From NCBI GenBank assembly GCA_013397115.1, contig VWZW01002470.1:1838403-1902402 (forward strand): a DNA stretch of 64,000 nt, written 5' to 3'. This stretch comes from Edolisoma coerulescens. Its lineage: Eukaryota; Chordata; Aves; Passeriformes; Campephagidae. Below the pieces are notes generated by a model. It was not told the DNA's origin and did no database searches. It was given only the letters and a program-made list of their open reading frames with translations. This document shows positions 9,881 through 23,417 of this stretch, piece after piece; positions within the stretch are counted from its first letter, which is position 1; the number at the start of each line of letters is the position of its first letter. A program made the translations under genes and the position numbers.

Positions 9881-12800
9881 CAGGCCCCCACAGGTGACAC
9901 TTCTCCCCCAAATGACTTTTGGGGTGCAGGGGGGGTTCACAAAGAATTGCTGCATTTGAGCATCAAAACAAGCACAACAAGCAGATTATCTAGGTGGGGT
10001 ATGAAGGGGAGGGAAAAAAAACAACAAAAAGCTCCTGAAAATGAATAGCACAAAACTGCATTTCTCTTTCCACCTTCCAAGGATTGCCAGAGGGGTCTTT
10101 GGGGCTGCAGCTGATGGGTACAGTGAGGCTGCTTTATCTAAATCAGCTTCCTACAGCGTATTACACTTTCTTTACTATTACTTTGATACTTCTAAAAATA
10201 TGACTGTGAAGCTGTATAATCTGATCTGAAATTACAGCTTATTTTGCCACAGAAGGAGGAAAAAAAAGAAGAAAGGAAGAAGAGACTGATGCCACTGACA
10301 TGTTTGAGAACACATGATCTGTTTTGATAGCACGTTGTATTTGCAGAGCCTGTCCCCAGGCAGGCTGTGCTAGAATGAGTTTGGAATCAAAAGGCACGTG
10401 GCCAGGCTAACTGGAAATAATTCTGGTACCTTTCTTTCTAGCAGTACAGAAATGACAGAGGATCCAGAACATGCATCCAAATATATATCCTCAGAATTTA
10501 ATTAGAGAGAATTATTCTTGCCTACCTAGGATAATTGCAACATTATGTTTTGATGGCTGTTAGCATCACATATGCTTACAGATTAATAGTGTTTCTTCCA
10601 TGTCTGCTTTTGATTTAATCAGGCCATCACTCATTACAATCATGCATGGCTGGTTCTACAAGATGAGAATGTATAAAAAACAACTTGCCTGGTAACAAAC
10701 AGGCCTGGAGCTCCCCAGCTCTGCCAGGCTGCTCAGCAGGGACTCACCAGTGCTGGCACCAAAACCCACACCTGATGTGAAAGCAGCCCCTGGGCGAGGC
10801 TCCAGCCCCTGGGCTGGATCTGGGGGGCACTGCTGGCTCTGCCTGCAGGGAACCCCAGCACTCCCAGCTGCCTCCTTCCCTTCAGGGCTGCGCTGAGGGC
10901 AGGGCCTGTCCCATTCCTGCACAGCTCCTGGGGTGATCCTTACACACACCTGGACAGCCTGGGAATGAGGCCTCGTGATTTGGGAAGTGTTGGCTCACAG
11001 CCAAGCCACGGGGCTGTGTTTGTGGTCAGCTCTGGCCCCTGACTGCCTCTGTGCTGCTGCCACACCATCAAAACCCCCCTGGGGACACTTGGGGAGCTTT
11101 GTAGGCCTTATAGGTATAAAAAAGAAGAAAAAAAGTAATAGCATCTGGCTGCTTTGAAGCACAAGGGATCACAGAGGGACTAGGTTTATACATAAAATAC
11201 ATGTTTAGACATAAAAGTAAAATATACACTTAGGTACTGTGCAAAACAGAGACCAAACCTGTGTTTGACATTAACACTGCAGTCCTGACCACAACAGAGC
11301 AATTCATAATGACTGATTTAAAGGCAATAACAACAAAAGATATCTCACAAAGTTAAAGATTCCTGAACAATTCTCCCTACCCTACATTATCATCAAGGCA
11401 TCAACCTAAGAACAGATCCCAACTCAGATCAAGGCAGCAGACACGGATCCAGCAGAACACCACAAACCCCAGCAAAACCTCAGGAGACTGCACAGTGATG
11501 CTTTTTTCTACGTGACAGACATGGCAGCAATGATTTTCATACATTTCCCAATAAATTTTAAAAGGTATTTAATTGGAGAACTTTTTTCTCTCTTTTCTTC
11601 TCCTCCCCCTCCTTCCATCATTCTACAGGAATATAATCCCTCTGAAATTAAGCATCAATGCCCAGGACACACATCTTTTAATGCAGCCCAGAAGCCACAA
11701 TCATACCCTTAGAAACAAGCAATCCGTAAAGCAAAATACACTCTGTGCCTGAATGCTAATGCAGCAATTAATCATTTTGATATCCTTGCTCTCTCTCCTG
11801 CTCATTCTCCCTTGATTTTTTGATGTCAGAACCAACTCAGTAGAACACCACACTTTTAAAAAATCATCTTTCAAGTAGCAACATTAAGCCCCTCACAGTG
11901 GGAAGCAAACAAATCAATACATATTACAGCACTCATGGTATGGCGAGCTCTGTAGCTACGGGTGCAAAGACACACGTGCCACGCTCCCTTTTCCACTCCC
12001 TCTGAAGGGAAAAAAAAGTCACCTGAAACCCAAGAGCAGCTTTCTTCCAAAAGCCTGCCCAGCTGAGCTGCTGGGAGAACACAGCATTCCTTCTTCCTGA
12101 GCCCCTGAACAGCCACCACTGCGACTGTGCCACCAAACACAGGGGCTTGACATGAAAGAAATTCTGTTTATTCCTCCAAAAGCACTACACAGTCACAAAC
12201 CCTGTGCCAGAGTGAGCTGGGTGAGGTAAAGCCCTCCCATTAGGACAGCACAAAAAACACCACTGAGGAAGCCAAAGTGACTACAAAGCAATTCCAGAGC
12301 AAGGACAAGAATAATTTCTATCAACAACACATGTTTTGAGAGTTCTACACAAGTTCAAAACCCTCCCTTACCTTTGGAAGCTCAACAGGAACCCAGCAGA
12401 GTAGGAACCTCCAAGAGCAGCAGGAGACAGAACTTTCTGGTGCCCCATTTGCGGGGTTTTGTGGTGGGTTCTGGCTGGTTCCAGCCCAGGTGGGGCCAAT
12501 ACCAAGGCTCGTTAGCTGTAATGAGTTCATTAGCTGCCCCTGTGCACCAACTGCCCCTCTCCTGGGCCCAGTGAGAGCCCCCTGCCCCCGGCTGGGTTCA
12601 GCCAGAGGAGATGGCAATTCCCAGCTCAGGATTTAATGCAGTCGGTGTTTGGATCCGCAGGTGGCAATTAACATTCATTTACAAGAACAACGGGCTGATT
12701 AATCAGCTGGGATTGCGAATGACACACTTGCACTTGAGGTGCGTTTTGTTTTGCACCGTGCATGGTATTTAGCTAAACCTGTGATTAAAGGCCAAGTTCT

Positions 12801-15800
12801 GAGGCCTTGAGGAATAAACTTCAGCTTTGATGTTGCTGATAAAGGCAGGAGTTTTCAGAGAATTAGATTTTGTGGGGGAGTAAAGAGAAATTAGGTGTTT
12901 TGCTCTTTGTCAGTGATTATGAAATCCAGGAGCATGTTAAATTCAATGAAGATTTGTCACGGTGCTGCAGAGGGGACACAGGACTTCATTAGCAGAGGAG
13001 GGAAGAGGGAGAACATAGGGCAAGCCTAAAACTGGAATGCAGAAATAGTGACAGGAAAACAGTGCTTTGCTGTGCCAGGTTAAAGGAGCTCATGCTCTGT
13101 CTATTGATCCCAGGGTATCCAGAGAATGCCCTGCACATCCAGGTGCTGTGGATGGAAGCAATGAATAAAATCACCTGCATTACTCAGTCCTTGCCTGTAA
13201 TGATATTTATCACTTTCTTCTTATTATTTTATTATTCCTTCCATTACCTCAGCTCTGTCACGTTTATTACTTTGAATCTTTTGCTCATACCTAGAGGATC
13301 AGCATTAGTAACTGGGAAGCAGGATGAGATTCCCCTGCCAGTGCAGAGGGCAAACCCAGATGTGTGACCACATCTCTCCCTCCTTCACACACGGCTGGCA
13401 GCACCTCGCTGCACACTGGTATTACCAGACCCTGCTTTCCCTTGCAGTGCTGCAAAGCTGCTTCACAGGAGCTCTCCCTCCGTCAGTCAGAGGAGGTCGA
13501 ATTGGAAAGATTGATTCTCAAAAAGAATTTTAATAGAAAAATGATGAGGTTCACAACAGGTATCGTTTGCACGGGATCACTGAACTGCCGTGCGTGACGT
13601 TTGCTCTGCCAGCCATCGGTTTGTAGACGAGCAGCAGCCAAGAGTCAAGGACTTCAGACTTCAGTCTGAGCTTGCTAAGAGTAGTTCTCCTGATAATTAA
13701 ACACTAATGTTCTTTCATGAGTACATTATAATGAAATAAATTGCTTCAAGGGAAAAATAAACTACAGGCAGCATCTGAAGCATTTTAACAGCACAGAGCA
13801 TTTGGCTGCTGCAGGATTCACTCCAAGAGGAGAAAGGTAATAACATCTCAGAAACCATTTAGAAAACAATTTTCTGAACTTTCAGGGTTTGTAGGAACAA
13901 ACTGGGACACTCCAGTGTGTGATTTTACTCATTCTCAATGACTCAGTGCCACCTGGGATGGAAACACACACACAATGCTCCTCTGTGAAGCAGGAACAGC
14001 ACTGGGCACGGTGACTCTGGGGTCAGGGGCTGGTTAAGGCAGGTTTGGGACCTGTGCTGTGCCCTGAGAACATCCTAGAACATTTATTTTCAGTTTTTCT
14101 TGCTTATCTCTTACTGTAGCATTTGTCTGCTCTGTTTTGGATGCAAAGCCTGCCTGTAACTCACCTGGGGAGTCTCTCTGGCCAGGAGGGCTCCCCACAA
14201 CTCTCGAGCACTCTACGCATCTCTTGGGACACAGCTTACAGCAAAATCAATAAAAATTCCAGACAAAAGCCAGGCCCCTCACACAGCAACATTTATTTGC
14301 CTCCTGAAGCAGAATAAATGAAATTATCATTGTCGCTTCCTAATACTTTAAGTGTGCCACAGAAAAATTGAGAAAGTCTATTGCACATGTTTCCAATTAA
14401 ATGAAACTGTGCACGCACCTCTCTAGTTTAAGGTACTATCCTGCCATTTGAAGAGGTAAGTAGTGAGCACAGCAGTGTAAAAAAAAAAGTTTAACTGTCC
14501 GTTCTCTTGCTGCAGGGCAGCAGGAAGGGATTTGTCTCTCTGTCTTGGCTTCTTTAACATTTGAAACTGGTGGAAAACACGTATTTCTGCCATTACGCTT
14601 TTTTAAAGTCAGCAGGTTGAGCTTGCTCTGCTTGAAGAGTGTTAGCTGCTGCAGAGAGTTGACACTATGCATGTTTTAAAACAAAGCAAATTCATTTTTA
14701 CGGTGCAATTTGCAAGCGGTGATGAACACGCTCACCGTACCTGTGGCACAGCACTGGGGATGGGAGCTGCTCGTGGTAAAAACTCTCTGGCACCCTGCTC
14801 ACAAAAGCCATTGTGCCTGTTGCTAGGAACGTAAAACCACAGAGAGATCACTTCGAGTCATGTGTAATGAGAAAGAGAAATCTCTCTTCTGCTGCTCCTT
14901 CAACGTGGCACAGTTGCCTGTATGTTGGCCTTTATCCAAGGCAGATGGATTATCACTAAACAAATTTCAGTAAACCCTCCTTGCATTTACATAATGCAAG
15001 TTTCCAACATTTAAGCAATTAAAAGAATTGGTGCTTTTAGCTTTAAAGAATGTGTGGGTTAATTACGACTTGTTCTGTGGATATGATGGAAGAGAGAAAA
15101 TGAAGCACTCTGGTAGTTAAGGAACCTGCTCACTGCTTTACACCACATGGGGCAAACTGCTTTCTTGAAGGACTTCTTTTGCTTGAGGAAGAATAATAGG
15201 GGTTGAATTTCAATTTGGTTTCAATACACAAATCCCCTTCCATAAGATCTGTTCTGTTGGTGGAAGTCTTTTAGGATGGGATTGATTCTTTTAAAGTTAC
15301 AAAGATACAGTTTTGTTTTACATGAAGAAGCTAAAGATGGCACTTCTTGGCTGTATTCTAAATTTTACCCTTTTACTTGAACATGTCCTTGCAGTTCAGA
15401 TACACAGAGGTCCTTTGCAAGAGTCTTCAAAGCGTTGCAGAACAGAAATCCTGATTTAACCAGAACAGAGAACAGGACATTGCCTGAATGTGCTGTTTCC
15501 AGCGAGGTAATGCCCCAAGGAAAGCACCCTTTAATGTGCTTTCTGAAAATGCTGGTTTTTCCCATGTAGGAAAAGGTGGCATTCCCTGAAATTGTGGGTA
15601 CAAAAGGAGATGGTCCCCCTGACTGCAGTGGTCAAGCAATAAACACAGACTCAGCTCCTGTTCCCACACGCCAGCAGGAACAAAGGCAGAGCCGTGTTTT
15701 GGTTGAAGCTCTGTAACTCAGTACAGAATAAATTAAAAAATACTTAATTTTTTTTTTATTATTTTCAATTATCTTGGTTTCCTTTCTTGTTGTGACTCAT

Positions 15801-16466
15801 TTCATTTTGGAGATGCTTTTCCTTTGCAAGGTAAGAAAATAGCCATTAAAAGGGGGTTCTGGTACACAGCGTTCAGCTATAAGGGAAAAATACAGCAGGC
15901 ACCTAAATTGTAGCACAGGAAAGCTTCACTGGATTCTCCCATTTAAACTGAGTGAAGGTTGTGCCAATCTTTGCAAAACTGAATAAGTATTTTTTTTATT
16001 ACTATAACAGGGCATAGAGGCTCCAATCATCACCCACTAAAATTCCAAGCAACTCTTGCTGTGTTAGGTCTGCACAAAGATTGAGTCAGTGGCCAGAGCT
16101 AATAAAATCAAATAAACAAGGAAATCTCATTGGGGGGGAAAAAAAGAGAGAAAAACAAACCCATGGGGGCTTTATGATTTATCAGCTGATTCATCCAAGG
16201 ACATTCAGAAAGTCTTCAACTGGAACGAGCATTTAAATCCAGAGCTTTGCAGCCCTGTTCTCTCAGTCCTTAAACAACTTCCTGTCTCAAAGAGCAAAGA
16301 AAATTTTTCCAATCTTTTACCTCTTTTGTTCTGCCCAATTTTATTACTTTTAACTATGCTTAGAGGACGCTGAGTTTTCCTTTGTGAAAACTAACTATTA
16401 ACCAACATTAAAGCTCCATCTTTTGATTTCTCTACATTTGATCAAATTTAAAACTGCATGTTACTC
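9881..16466. other. Long non-coding stretch, no gene seen
   Basis: No coding exon recognised; most open frames are below 105 codons. Small items: a purine-only tract around 10251-10287; a T-rich run near 15749-15765; a GGTGC...GCACC inverted repeat around 12738-12758, in a stretch (12640-12800) with several AATTA and GATTAATC motifs; and a TCAGACT/AGTCTGA mini-palindrome near 13655. None is enough to assign a function. Confidence 0.65.
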
Positions 16467-16484
16467 AAAAAAAAAAAAAAAAAA
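16467..16484. repeat. Poly-A tract, 18 bp
   Basis: Uninterrupted A18. Upstream DNA shows no recognisable processed gene or LINE body, so it is called a simple homopolymer rather than a retrotransposon tail. Confidence 0.85.
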
Positions 16485-17684
16485 TCCTAATCCTTTTTTT
16501 ATGGAATTCAGCTCTATGTTTACTTACTTTTTTATCTTCCTTGTCCTTTCCATTTTGCTCTCTTATATAAAAATAGGCCTCCTGGTAAGTAATACCAGTT
16601 AATAGCAATTACTTAAAGTATATTTTGTTTAGTAGAGAAGCAAAAATCATCCCTGATTTCTTGATGTGTTCTGTAATCCATGTCATATGGATGGCTCCAT
16701 AAATCTTTCTAATGCCTAATAAAGTACACTACTGAATAGCACACTCATTACATATTAAACTGAAAATTCTGCTGCCTAAGTGCTGGTGTGTGATTTGAAA
16801 ACAATAAAACCAGCATGGAGTTATGAATTACAATCAGTTTTCTACATTTCTGATTCATAAAAATACATTTTTATGCTCTCTCCTCAGCCAGCATTTGAAC
16901 TTTTCATCCAGCCTGTGCCAAATGAATGCAGTCAAAGCACACTGTCTTTGTTTACTGCTACATAACAAAAGGTCCCATTGTTCCTAAATGTGACCCCACA
17001 TACATGTTCAGAAGGTTGGGTTTATTTATTCGTGTCACTCTGTTTTGTTTTGCTTCTAGGTCGGGGCTCACAAAATCTGAATTTCCTCCTCTAAGTGTTT
17101 TTGAATTTCCTGCTCATTCCCTGTGTACTGCTTTGGTGTTCCAAATAAACACATTTGGATTTTACATGTATTTTTGTTTGGTTTGGTATTAACATTCCTC
17201 TCCTTCTCTTCCAATCTCCTAGAAGAGATGATTACATTTGGAACAGCCTGTTTCAAAACAAACCCAGCAACCGCAGTCCTAAAGAACTCCGTTCTTTTCC
17301 CTGATTTCAGCATTCCTGAAGCCTCCAGCAGCACAAGCTATCTGTACACAAATCATTTTCCTTTTGCTCTAAAGGATGCCATTTGCAAAAGGAGCAGAGC
17401 AGCAGTAACTGCAGCAGTGCATCGTGAGGGGGGAGCTCTCAGAGAACTGACAGCATCTAATGCAGTGTTAAAAGCAGAATTATTGGCATTTATTGTCAGC
17501 TGTCGGCACTGTTAATCCAGATTAACAGCAACAGGCTCAGCACACCCAGAGAGAATAATAAAGAGGCAGATTCTGGTGGTGGTTTGTGAGAGGAGCAGGA
17601 ATTAGCTCTGATGGAGTTCTCAGCACTGCAGCTTCTCACAGAGGGGCTGGGCTGGGATGAACCAATGGCTCTGTTGGCAGGTGG
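16485..17684. other. Non-coding, AT-rich
   Basis: AT-rich sequence. A 130-codon frame (17123-17515, plus) overlaps an 88-codon minus frame and resembles nothing known. No repeat family recognised. Confidence 0.65.
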
Positions 17685-17723
17685 CAGATAAAAATCCAGA
17701 TAAAAATCCAGATAAAAATCCAG
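17685..17723. repeat. Short tandem repeat, 12-bp unit x ~3
   Basis: Three exact copies of CAGATAAAAATC plus the start of a fourth (CAG). The copies are identical, so the duplication is recent. Each copy contains an AGATAA (GATA-factor-like) core. Confidence 0.85.
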
Positions 17724-20301
17724 AACCCATCAATCCAGTGGCAGAGGAAAACCCGGGAAGCAATCACCACCATCATAACAAACCCACAGCCACTCACTGA
17801 TGGATTCCATCAGGATGGGATCAATGTAGCCAATGCCAGCGAACTGATCTCGTGCAGAACACTGCTCCTGAGTGCCAGGGCTGGAAGGAGGCAGCTCAGC
17901 ACAATGGGGAAAACATCTCTGCTCGAGAGGCCACGGCTCGAGAGGCAGCTGGGAGTTTGCAGAAGATATCCCAGCCACAGATTCCAACTTTTCCCACACG
18001 TCTGTCTCTCACCCCCCGCATTATCCACGTTGACCTGTATTATTTTTGACACAATTTTAATCTTTCTGAGGCCCTGGTGTGGGGTTTTTCTCTTTTGTTT
18101 GTATCTTGGGCAGCTCCCATGGTTACCTACCCCAGCTCACAGGGGCTTCTGCTCTTTGCTGACCCTCCTTCACCTGCTCTGGGTGAAATTACAGAGACTG
18201 TTGAAAAGTTTGACTTCAATTAACAATCTCCAGCAGTTGCTGAAGGTAGAAAAACAATTCCTTTCCTATAAAGTTGAATCCATATAGTTTTGTACAGTAT
18301 TAAAGAGACTGAGCAGATACAGGGTACAATTTATGGAAGAAAAGAGGATCTAAAAGAATGTAACATCACTCAGATCAGGTTAAGAGATACTTGACCAGAG
18401 AAGGTCAGGAGAACTTTTAAAAGTTTTGGGTAGAGAAATCTGCGGCTTTCTCAGCTGGTGATGACTGAAAACTCAGAGCTGAACCTTACACCTCACATGA
18501 AAGAATTTCCATCTGTGTAACAGCAAGACTGAGGAATATTAGAAATGGGAACTTAGGAGGTGGCAGGAGGATCTCTGTTGGTCTGTTGTTGATTGTTAAA
18601 ACATCCTCAGCTTCTAACCAGAATGTTTCGTTCCCAAAAAGTCCCTTACGAGGTTACTTGTCCTTGAAGAAACTTCGTGACTTGAAAATGAATATAAAAG
18701 GATAAGGAGGAAATATTAAGGGTAAGTACAGTTTTCCAACACCTCCACTTGCCAGAATAAGTCTGAAATAGCTCTCAGCCTCTTTTGTTTTTTTCTTTTC
18801 TTATAAGCTTCCACATACCTAAATATATTCCACTAGTTTGTCAGGGTGCCTCTAGAAAAAACCTAGAATTGTCTTGATTCTGCTGTTTAAAAAAAGCTGC
18901 TTTCTGAGGAAAAAAGGAGAAAAAAAAAGGTGGTTTCAAAATAGGCAACCTTTGAATGCATTTGTATGCATTTGCTCTTTACTCATTATCTGAAAATCAG
19001 TCAGGAAAAGAAAAAACAGAAATATAAAAAGCAGCAATTTTTTCAGTAAAACATTTCCCCTTCTTTTGAAACTATTTGTGTAGCCTTAAGGGAGGCAAAG
19101 GAGTGGTGAAAAGAGATTTTTATGGTACTTTAGCACAGCATTTCATTTCTGAGTGATACCAGGAGCAACACCTCATGTGCTGAGTGCTCAGTGCCAGGAA
19201 CTCGCCCCGCTCTGATCAGTGCTGCAAGTGACAACTCATTGCTTTAGAAAAGGAGACTGAGGCTGCAGCAGGTGAGGCTGTGTGGAGGTGGCACCTCTCC
19301 TTCAGAGGAATGTCTGTGGAGCAATCTGAAAACTCTGCCAGAGACCACTGGGATATTAGTGATGAATTTGCAAGAGTGGCAAACACCGATTTAAGTCTCT
19401 CAGAGAGAAGTGAACTCATAACTGCAGTCTCAGCCTCCAAACTCAGACCCGTGAGCCTGGCACAGGGTGAGACTCCCAGCTGGAATCCCAGTGGGAAAGC
19501 CAAACAATCTGCCTCAGTGTCCCAGGCAAGGCCAGAACCAACTCTGGGAATGAAAAATGAAGTTGGATTTGATCTGTGGGTGGGCACGGCAGGGAGCTGT
19601 GCAGTGCTGGGAAAGCCCAGGCTGATTCTGAGCTCATGCAGCAGTTAATTTATTGCTGGGCTAATTGAATAATGCATGAGAGCTTCCACCTGAGACCGCT
19701 GAACTTCCTTTATGATCTCGGTCCCAGCTCTGCAAGGACTGTGATAAACCTCTCCCATCTTACATTCAGTACCTCCACTGAAACATTCTGAGTGTCATCT
19801 TCTGAAATATGGAATGGTGATTGCACACCACTGAAATTTTGCTCAGATTTGGCAAGTATTTAATGGTGCTTTCCATATTTTCCCCTGAATTTTTATCATC
19901 CCAATCAATTCAGAAGAAGATGTAACGTTCAGATCTTAATAAGGCTGTAAGCAAGCATTTATTTCCTTTATAATTTTCTATTAATTACACAGCAGCTAAT
20001 GACTTTTAAGAGTCTGCTTTTAATTCATTTACATTGGCTGTCTTTAATTGCCTATTAAGTACCTGGACTCATTGGAGAGATTCACGTGGAGTTGTTGCCA
20101 AAAATGTCTTGTGCAACTGCACCAGATCCTTTTTCTGCCTGAATTCTCTATTGTTTCATGCCATATTTATCATGGTTACTTTCCTTTTGCACTGCTAGCC
20201 TCTTAGCAGCTTAGATCTAAAAGCATTTTAAGTAATTATCCTCTGTAATTATCTTCCTCCATTTCCCTGACTCTTTTCTAATACTAAAACAAAACCCAAC
20301 C
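17724..20301. other. Non-coding sequence, nothing recognised
   Basis: Frames up to 127 codons (17904-18287, plus; 19216-19587, minus) overlap others and show no family resemblance. AT-rich stretches at 18850-19060 and 19780-20060 contain no tandem structure. Confidence 0.65.
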
Positions 20302-20317
20302 AAAAAAAAAAAAAAAA
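20302..20317. repeat. Poly-A tract, 16 bp
   Basis: A16 inside a wider A/C-rich stretch (about 20285-20340). No insertion body recognised upstream. Confidence 0.85.
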
Positions 20318-21734
20318 TCCTGCTCAACAACAAAACAACATCTTTGGTCAGATGTTGGTCAGGCATTAATTACTTACAATGAACTACTGTGTAATTTATA
20401 ACAAAGCGTACACTAACAGTTAAGGCTTGTCCCTGAGGCTATGAGATGAATTTACCTCCCAAGAAAAATTTTTAGATTGCAAAAATTCTGCAATTCCATG
20501 CTGGGAAGAAAATGAGATACTTTTGGCATCTCAGATGGTGTAGGATATTTCCCTGGCCATGGCATGCAGGGCTGGGAATGAGGTTTGCCACCTCAAGCAG
20601 ATTGTCCAACAGACCATCCCACAACACATCCCTCCCTGCCCAGCTCCCCAGTCCTGAGTAAGTTGCCAAGAAAACAGAAATATTTTTGAAGCCGAGTCCA
20701 TTAGAAGGTTCACTGACATGAACACATCACTGCACAACTCTTGCACCTCACAAAAAGGCATTTTCCAGGGGAAGAATATTCCACAGGAAGATTTGTCTGT
20801 CTCTCTCAGTAATTGGCCATGCCCTGAAACAGGAGTGCTTCTATCTTTTCTCCCTTCTGTAATCTTATCTAACGTAGCTGTGCATGTTCCTATTATCCAT
20901 ACAAATGTCTAATCCCTTTTGAATCCCACTAAGTCCTTATCTGTCCCACAGGGTAAATTTCCTTTGTGTAAAAACCCTGATTCCTTTTAGCCTTTTTAAG
21001 GTTTGTAAGTGATCCATCTCTCTTGTCCTTGTACGATGAGAAAGGGTAAATAGGAGTTTCCTTCCACCTGCTGGGTGTTGCTTTGCATGCCTCTTACACG
21101 TTCTTATTTTATGAGGTTCTCCTCTAGGATAATATCCTTAATCCTTTTCAGCCTCATTTCATAGGGAGGGAGTTTGTTTAAACAGGACTTTTTTCCCTTT
21201 GGATGGAGAAGGGAATAAAATTATGAGATCTGAAATGTATAATTTGATTCAGCAGAACTGTAATTTTACGCAAGTATAATTCCATTGAAATCAGCATCTC
21301 CTAATGTGCGAGGCTTGTCTCTGCTCTGCCTGTGTCTGCAGTGGCACCGTATCATTTTCTGTCCTCTTCTGCACATTAGTGGGGAGCTTTTATCCTTTTT
21401 CTGAAGCACAGCTGTACGCTGAGCAGAAGGCTTCCTGTGACTGTCCAAAACAATTCCCAAGGCTGTCTGTGACCTGCTTCCAAAATAATTTGGACACTCA
21501 CACCATGGCCAAGCAGAAAGCTCTCAGAGAGACAATCTCTGGGCTGATTTCACTGCCTGAGATGTGCTTGGCAAGGAGCAGAAGATGGATGGGGAGGAGG
21601 GAGAGACCACACGTGGCCATTTATTTTAAGATATGTAAATGGCTGGCAATCCTCTTGTTCTCTAATATTTTATACCAGCAGTTGTATCCTAATAACAGAA
21701 CAAGTTGTATTTTATTGTGATGCTATCCAGAGCC
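20318..21734. other. Non-coding sequence, nothing recognised
   Basis: No gene or repeat identified. A 138-codon frame (21304-21720, plus) is cysteine-rich at its start but has no recognisable domain or exon boundaries. Confidence 0.65.
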
Positions 21735-21925
21735 CCCACCTTCACTTGGGTGACACTGAGACACTTAACAAATGTCTCAGCTACAACAGTGTGGGTAAAT
21801 GGAAGATTATTATCCCTGCTGTACAGATGAGACACAGGAAGAGTTCACGTTATGCCCAGAGCCTCAGAAGACATTTGTCATGAAGGTGGAAATTGGATCT
21901 GAAGTTTCCAAGTCGCAGCCTGGAA
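21735..21925 (+). mobile_element. Probable ancient MIR/L3-like repeat relic
   Basis: GATTATTATCCCTGCTGTAC-AGATGAGACACAGGAAG (21805-21841) parallels the conserved core of old amniote MIR and L3/CR1-type repeats, which read ATTATCCCCATTTTACAGATGAGGAAACTGAGG. It is followed at the expected distance by AGGTGGAAATTGGATCTGAA, comparable to the later 'gcagagctgggattcgaa' block. The upstream ACTTAACAAATGT recalls the 'ctttacaaatgt' part. The copy is heavily diverged and its boundaries are approximate. Confidence 0.5.
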
Positions 21926-23417
21926 CTTCAAACACAAAGCACTGCTCTTCTCAGAGAAAGACAAGCTGAGAGAGGAGACTTTCCTCGTTTGCCTGCACGC
22001 TGTTCCACCCCCTGTGTCCATCTACCCCTCCTGCTTAGGGGCTTCAAACTCTGTGCTTCTCTTCCTCTGACAAACCTGGTGTCTTTGGGGGACTGGCACA
22101 CTGGAGAGAGATGTTTGACACAGGGATAACCCCCTCCTGGTGACACCCAGATCTGAGAAGGCAAAATGCATCCTGAGTGCTGCTGGATTGTAGTTAATGA
22201 ACACGCGTGAGGTGCTCCAGCGATGCTCAGCTCCACAAGAGAAGCAGAAGCAGCAGAGATAAGGCAGCTCTGTTTCAGCCAGCACTGCTGATAATTGAGT
22301 GACCTTGTCAGAAATTATAGATGTTTACTGATTCAGCGGAGAATACATGAGGAGAAAAAAAAAAGGACAAAATTGCCTTTATATGTCAACTCAACTATAA
22401 AAAAAACCCAGCTTAAGACAGAAGAAGAAGAAAAAACTGTCACCTAAATCTTCATTTTCAGAAGCCAGTATATAATGGAACTGATATGACAAAAGCTTGA
22501 AGAATACCTCTGTGCATTTTTACATTTTTATATATGCAAATGAAGTAAATGTAGGGCTTAGGGCTGCTTATTTAACAGTTGTACAATGGGAGCATTAATG
22601 TGCTTTGGCTTGAGAAATGCATATTTCAGGCAAAAGGAATTATTTGTATCAATATTAGTACATGGAGGACAGGGAGGTGTAGGAGAAGGTTGATAACACC
22701 AATAGCAGCAAGGCATTTCATCCTGTTTAAATCAATGGGGAAAAACTGCCTGCTGCCTGCAATTAATTCATTCCTGTGCTCCAAATTACAAAGCCCTCTT
22801 GTTGTGCATCCTAATGATGAAGTGGGGCAGTAAATGATAAAGGGCATTGGCGTGGCTATTTCTGACTCAGGGATGTGCATCCTCACTTCTTGCCACGAGC
22901 CAGCACCTGCATCCTGTGCTCCCCTCAGCTCCTGCTGGAGCCTCGTGGGGTGATGGAGGGGGGCACTGGAGGCACAGGCAGCACTGGCCTGTTCCAAGGG
23001 TGAAGCTCGGAATTCCCTTCACTTCAAGGATCATTTCTAAACATCACTCCTGCAAAACTCTGCCCGTGTCAGGAGGGTGGGTGGCCAGCACACGCTGTGA
23101 CCTCTCCCCAGGCCCAGAACAGAACGGGGGGAGCCCTCCCCAGGAAGGATTTTGGCAGCACTGGCACTGTGCAGCCTGTGAGGAGCCCGAGCTCCCTGCT
23201 GGGCTGAGACCTCCTTGGCGCAGGAGCAACAACGAGATGTTGGTAATTAATCCAGGCTGTGATGATCCCACGCTGGCTCCACGTCTCGGGAGAAGTCGAG
23301 GGGCCCAAGAGATGCCAGATGCAGGGATGTGTGTCCCAGCAAGGCTCACACCCAATGGAGCCCTCCTGCCTGGAGAACTGGCCAGCCATCCCAGCACAGG
23401 GCTGCTCCCCATGCAAA
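21926..23417. other. Non-coding; GC-richer patch 22850-23400
   Basis: The right half is GC-richer with scattered CpGs. It holds overlapping chance frames on both strands (199 codons plus at 22847-23446; 131 codons minus at 23044-23439). None resembles a known protein. The plus frame ends inside the neighbouring minisatellite. Confidence 0.6.

Noticed and set aside
16467..16484. Poly-A as the tail of a processed pseudogene
   Set aside because: No transcript-like body or target-site duplication upstream. Birds have few processed pseudogenes.
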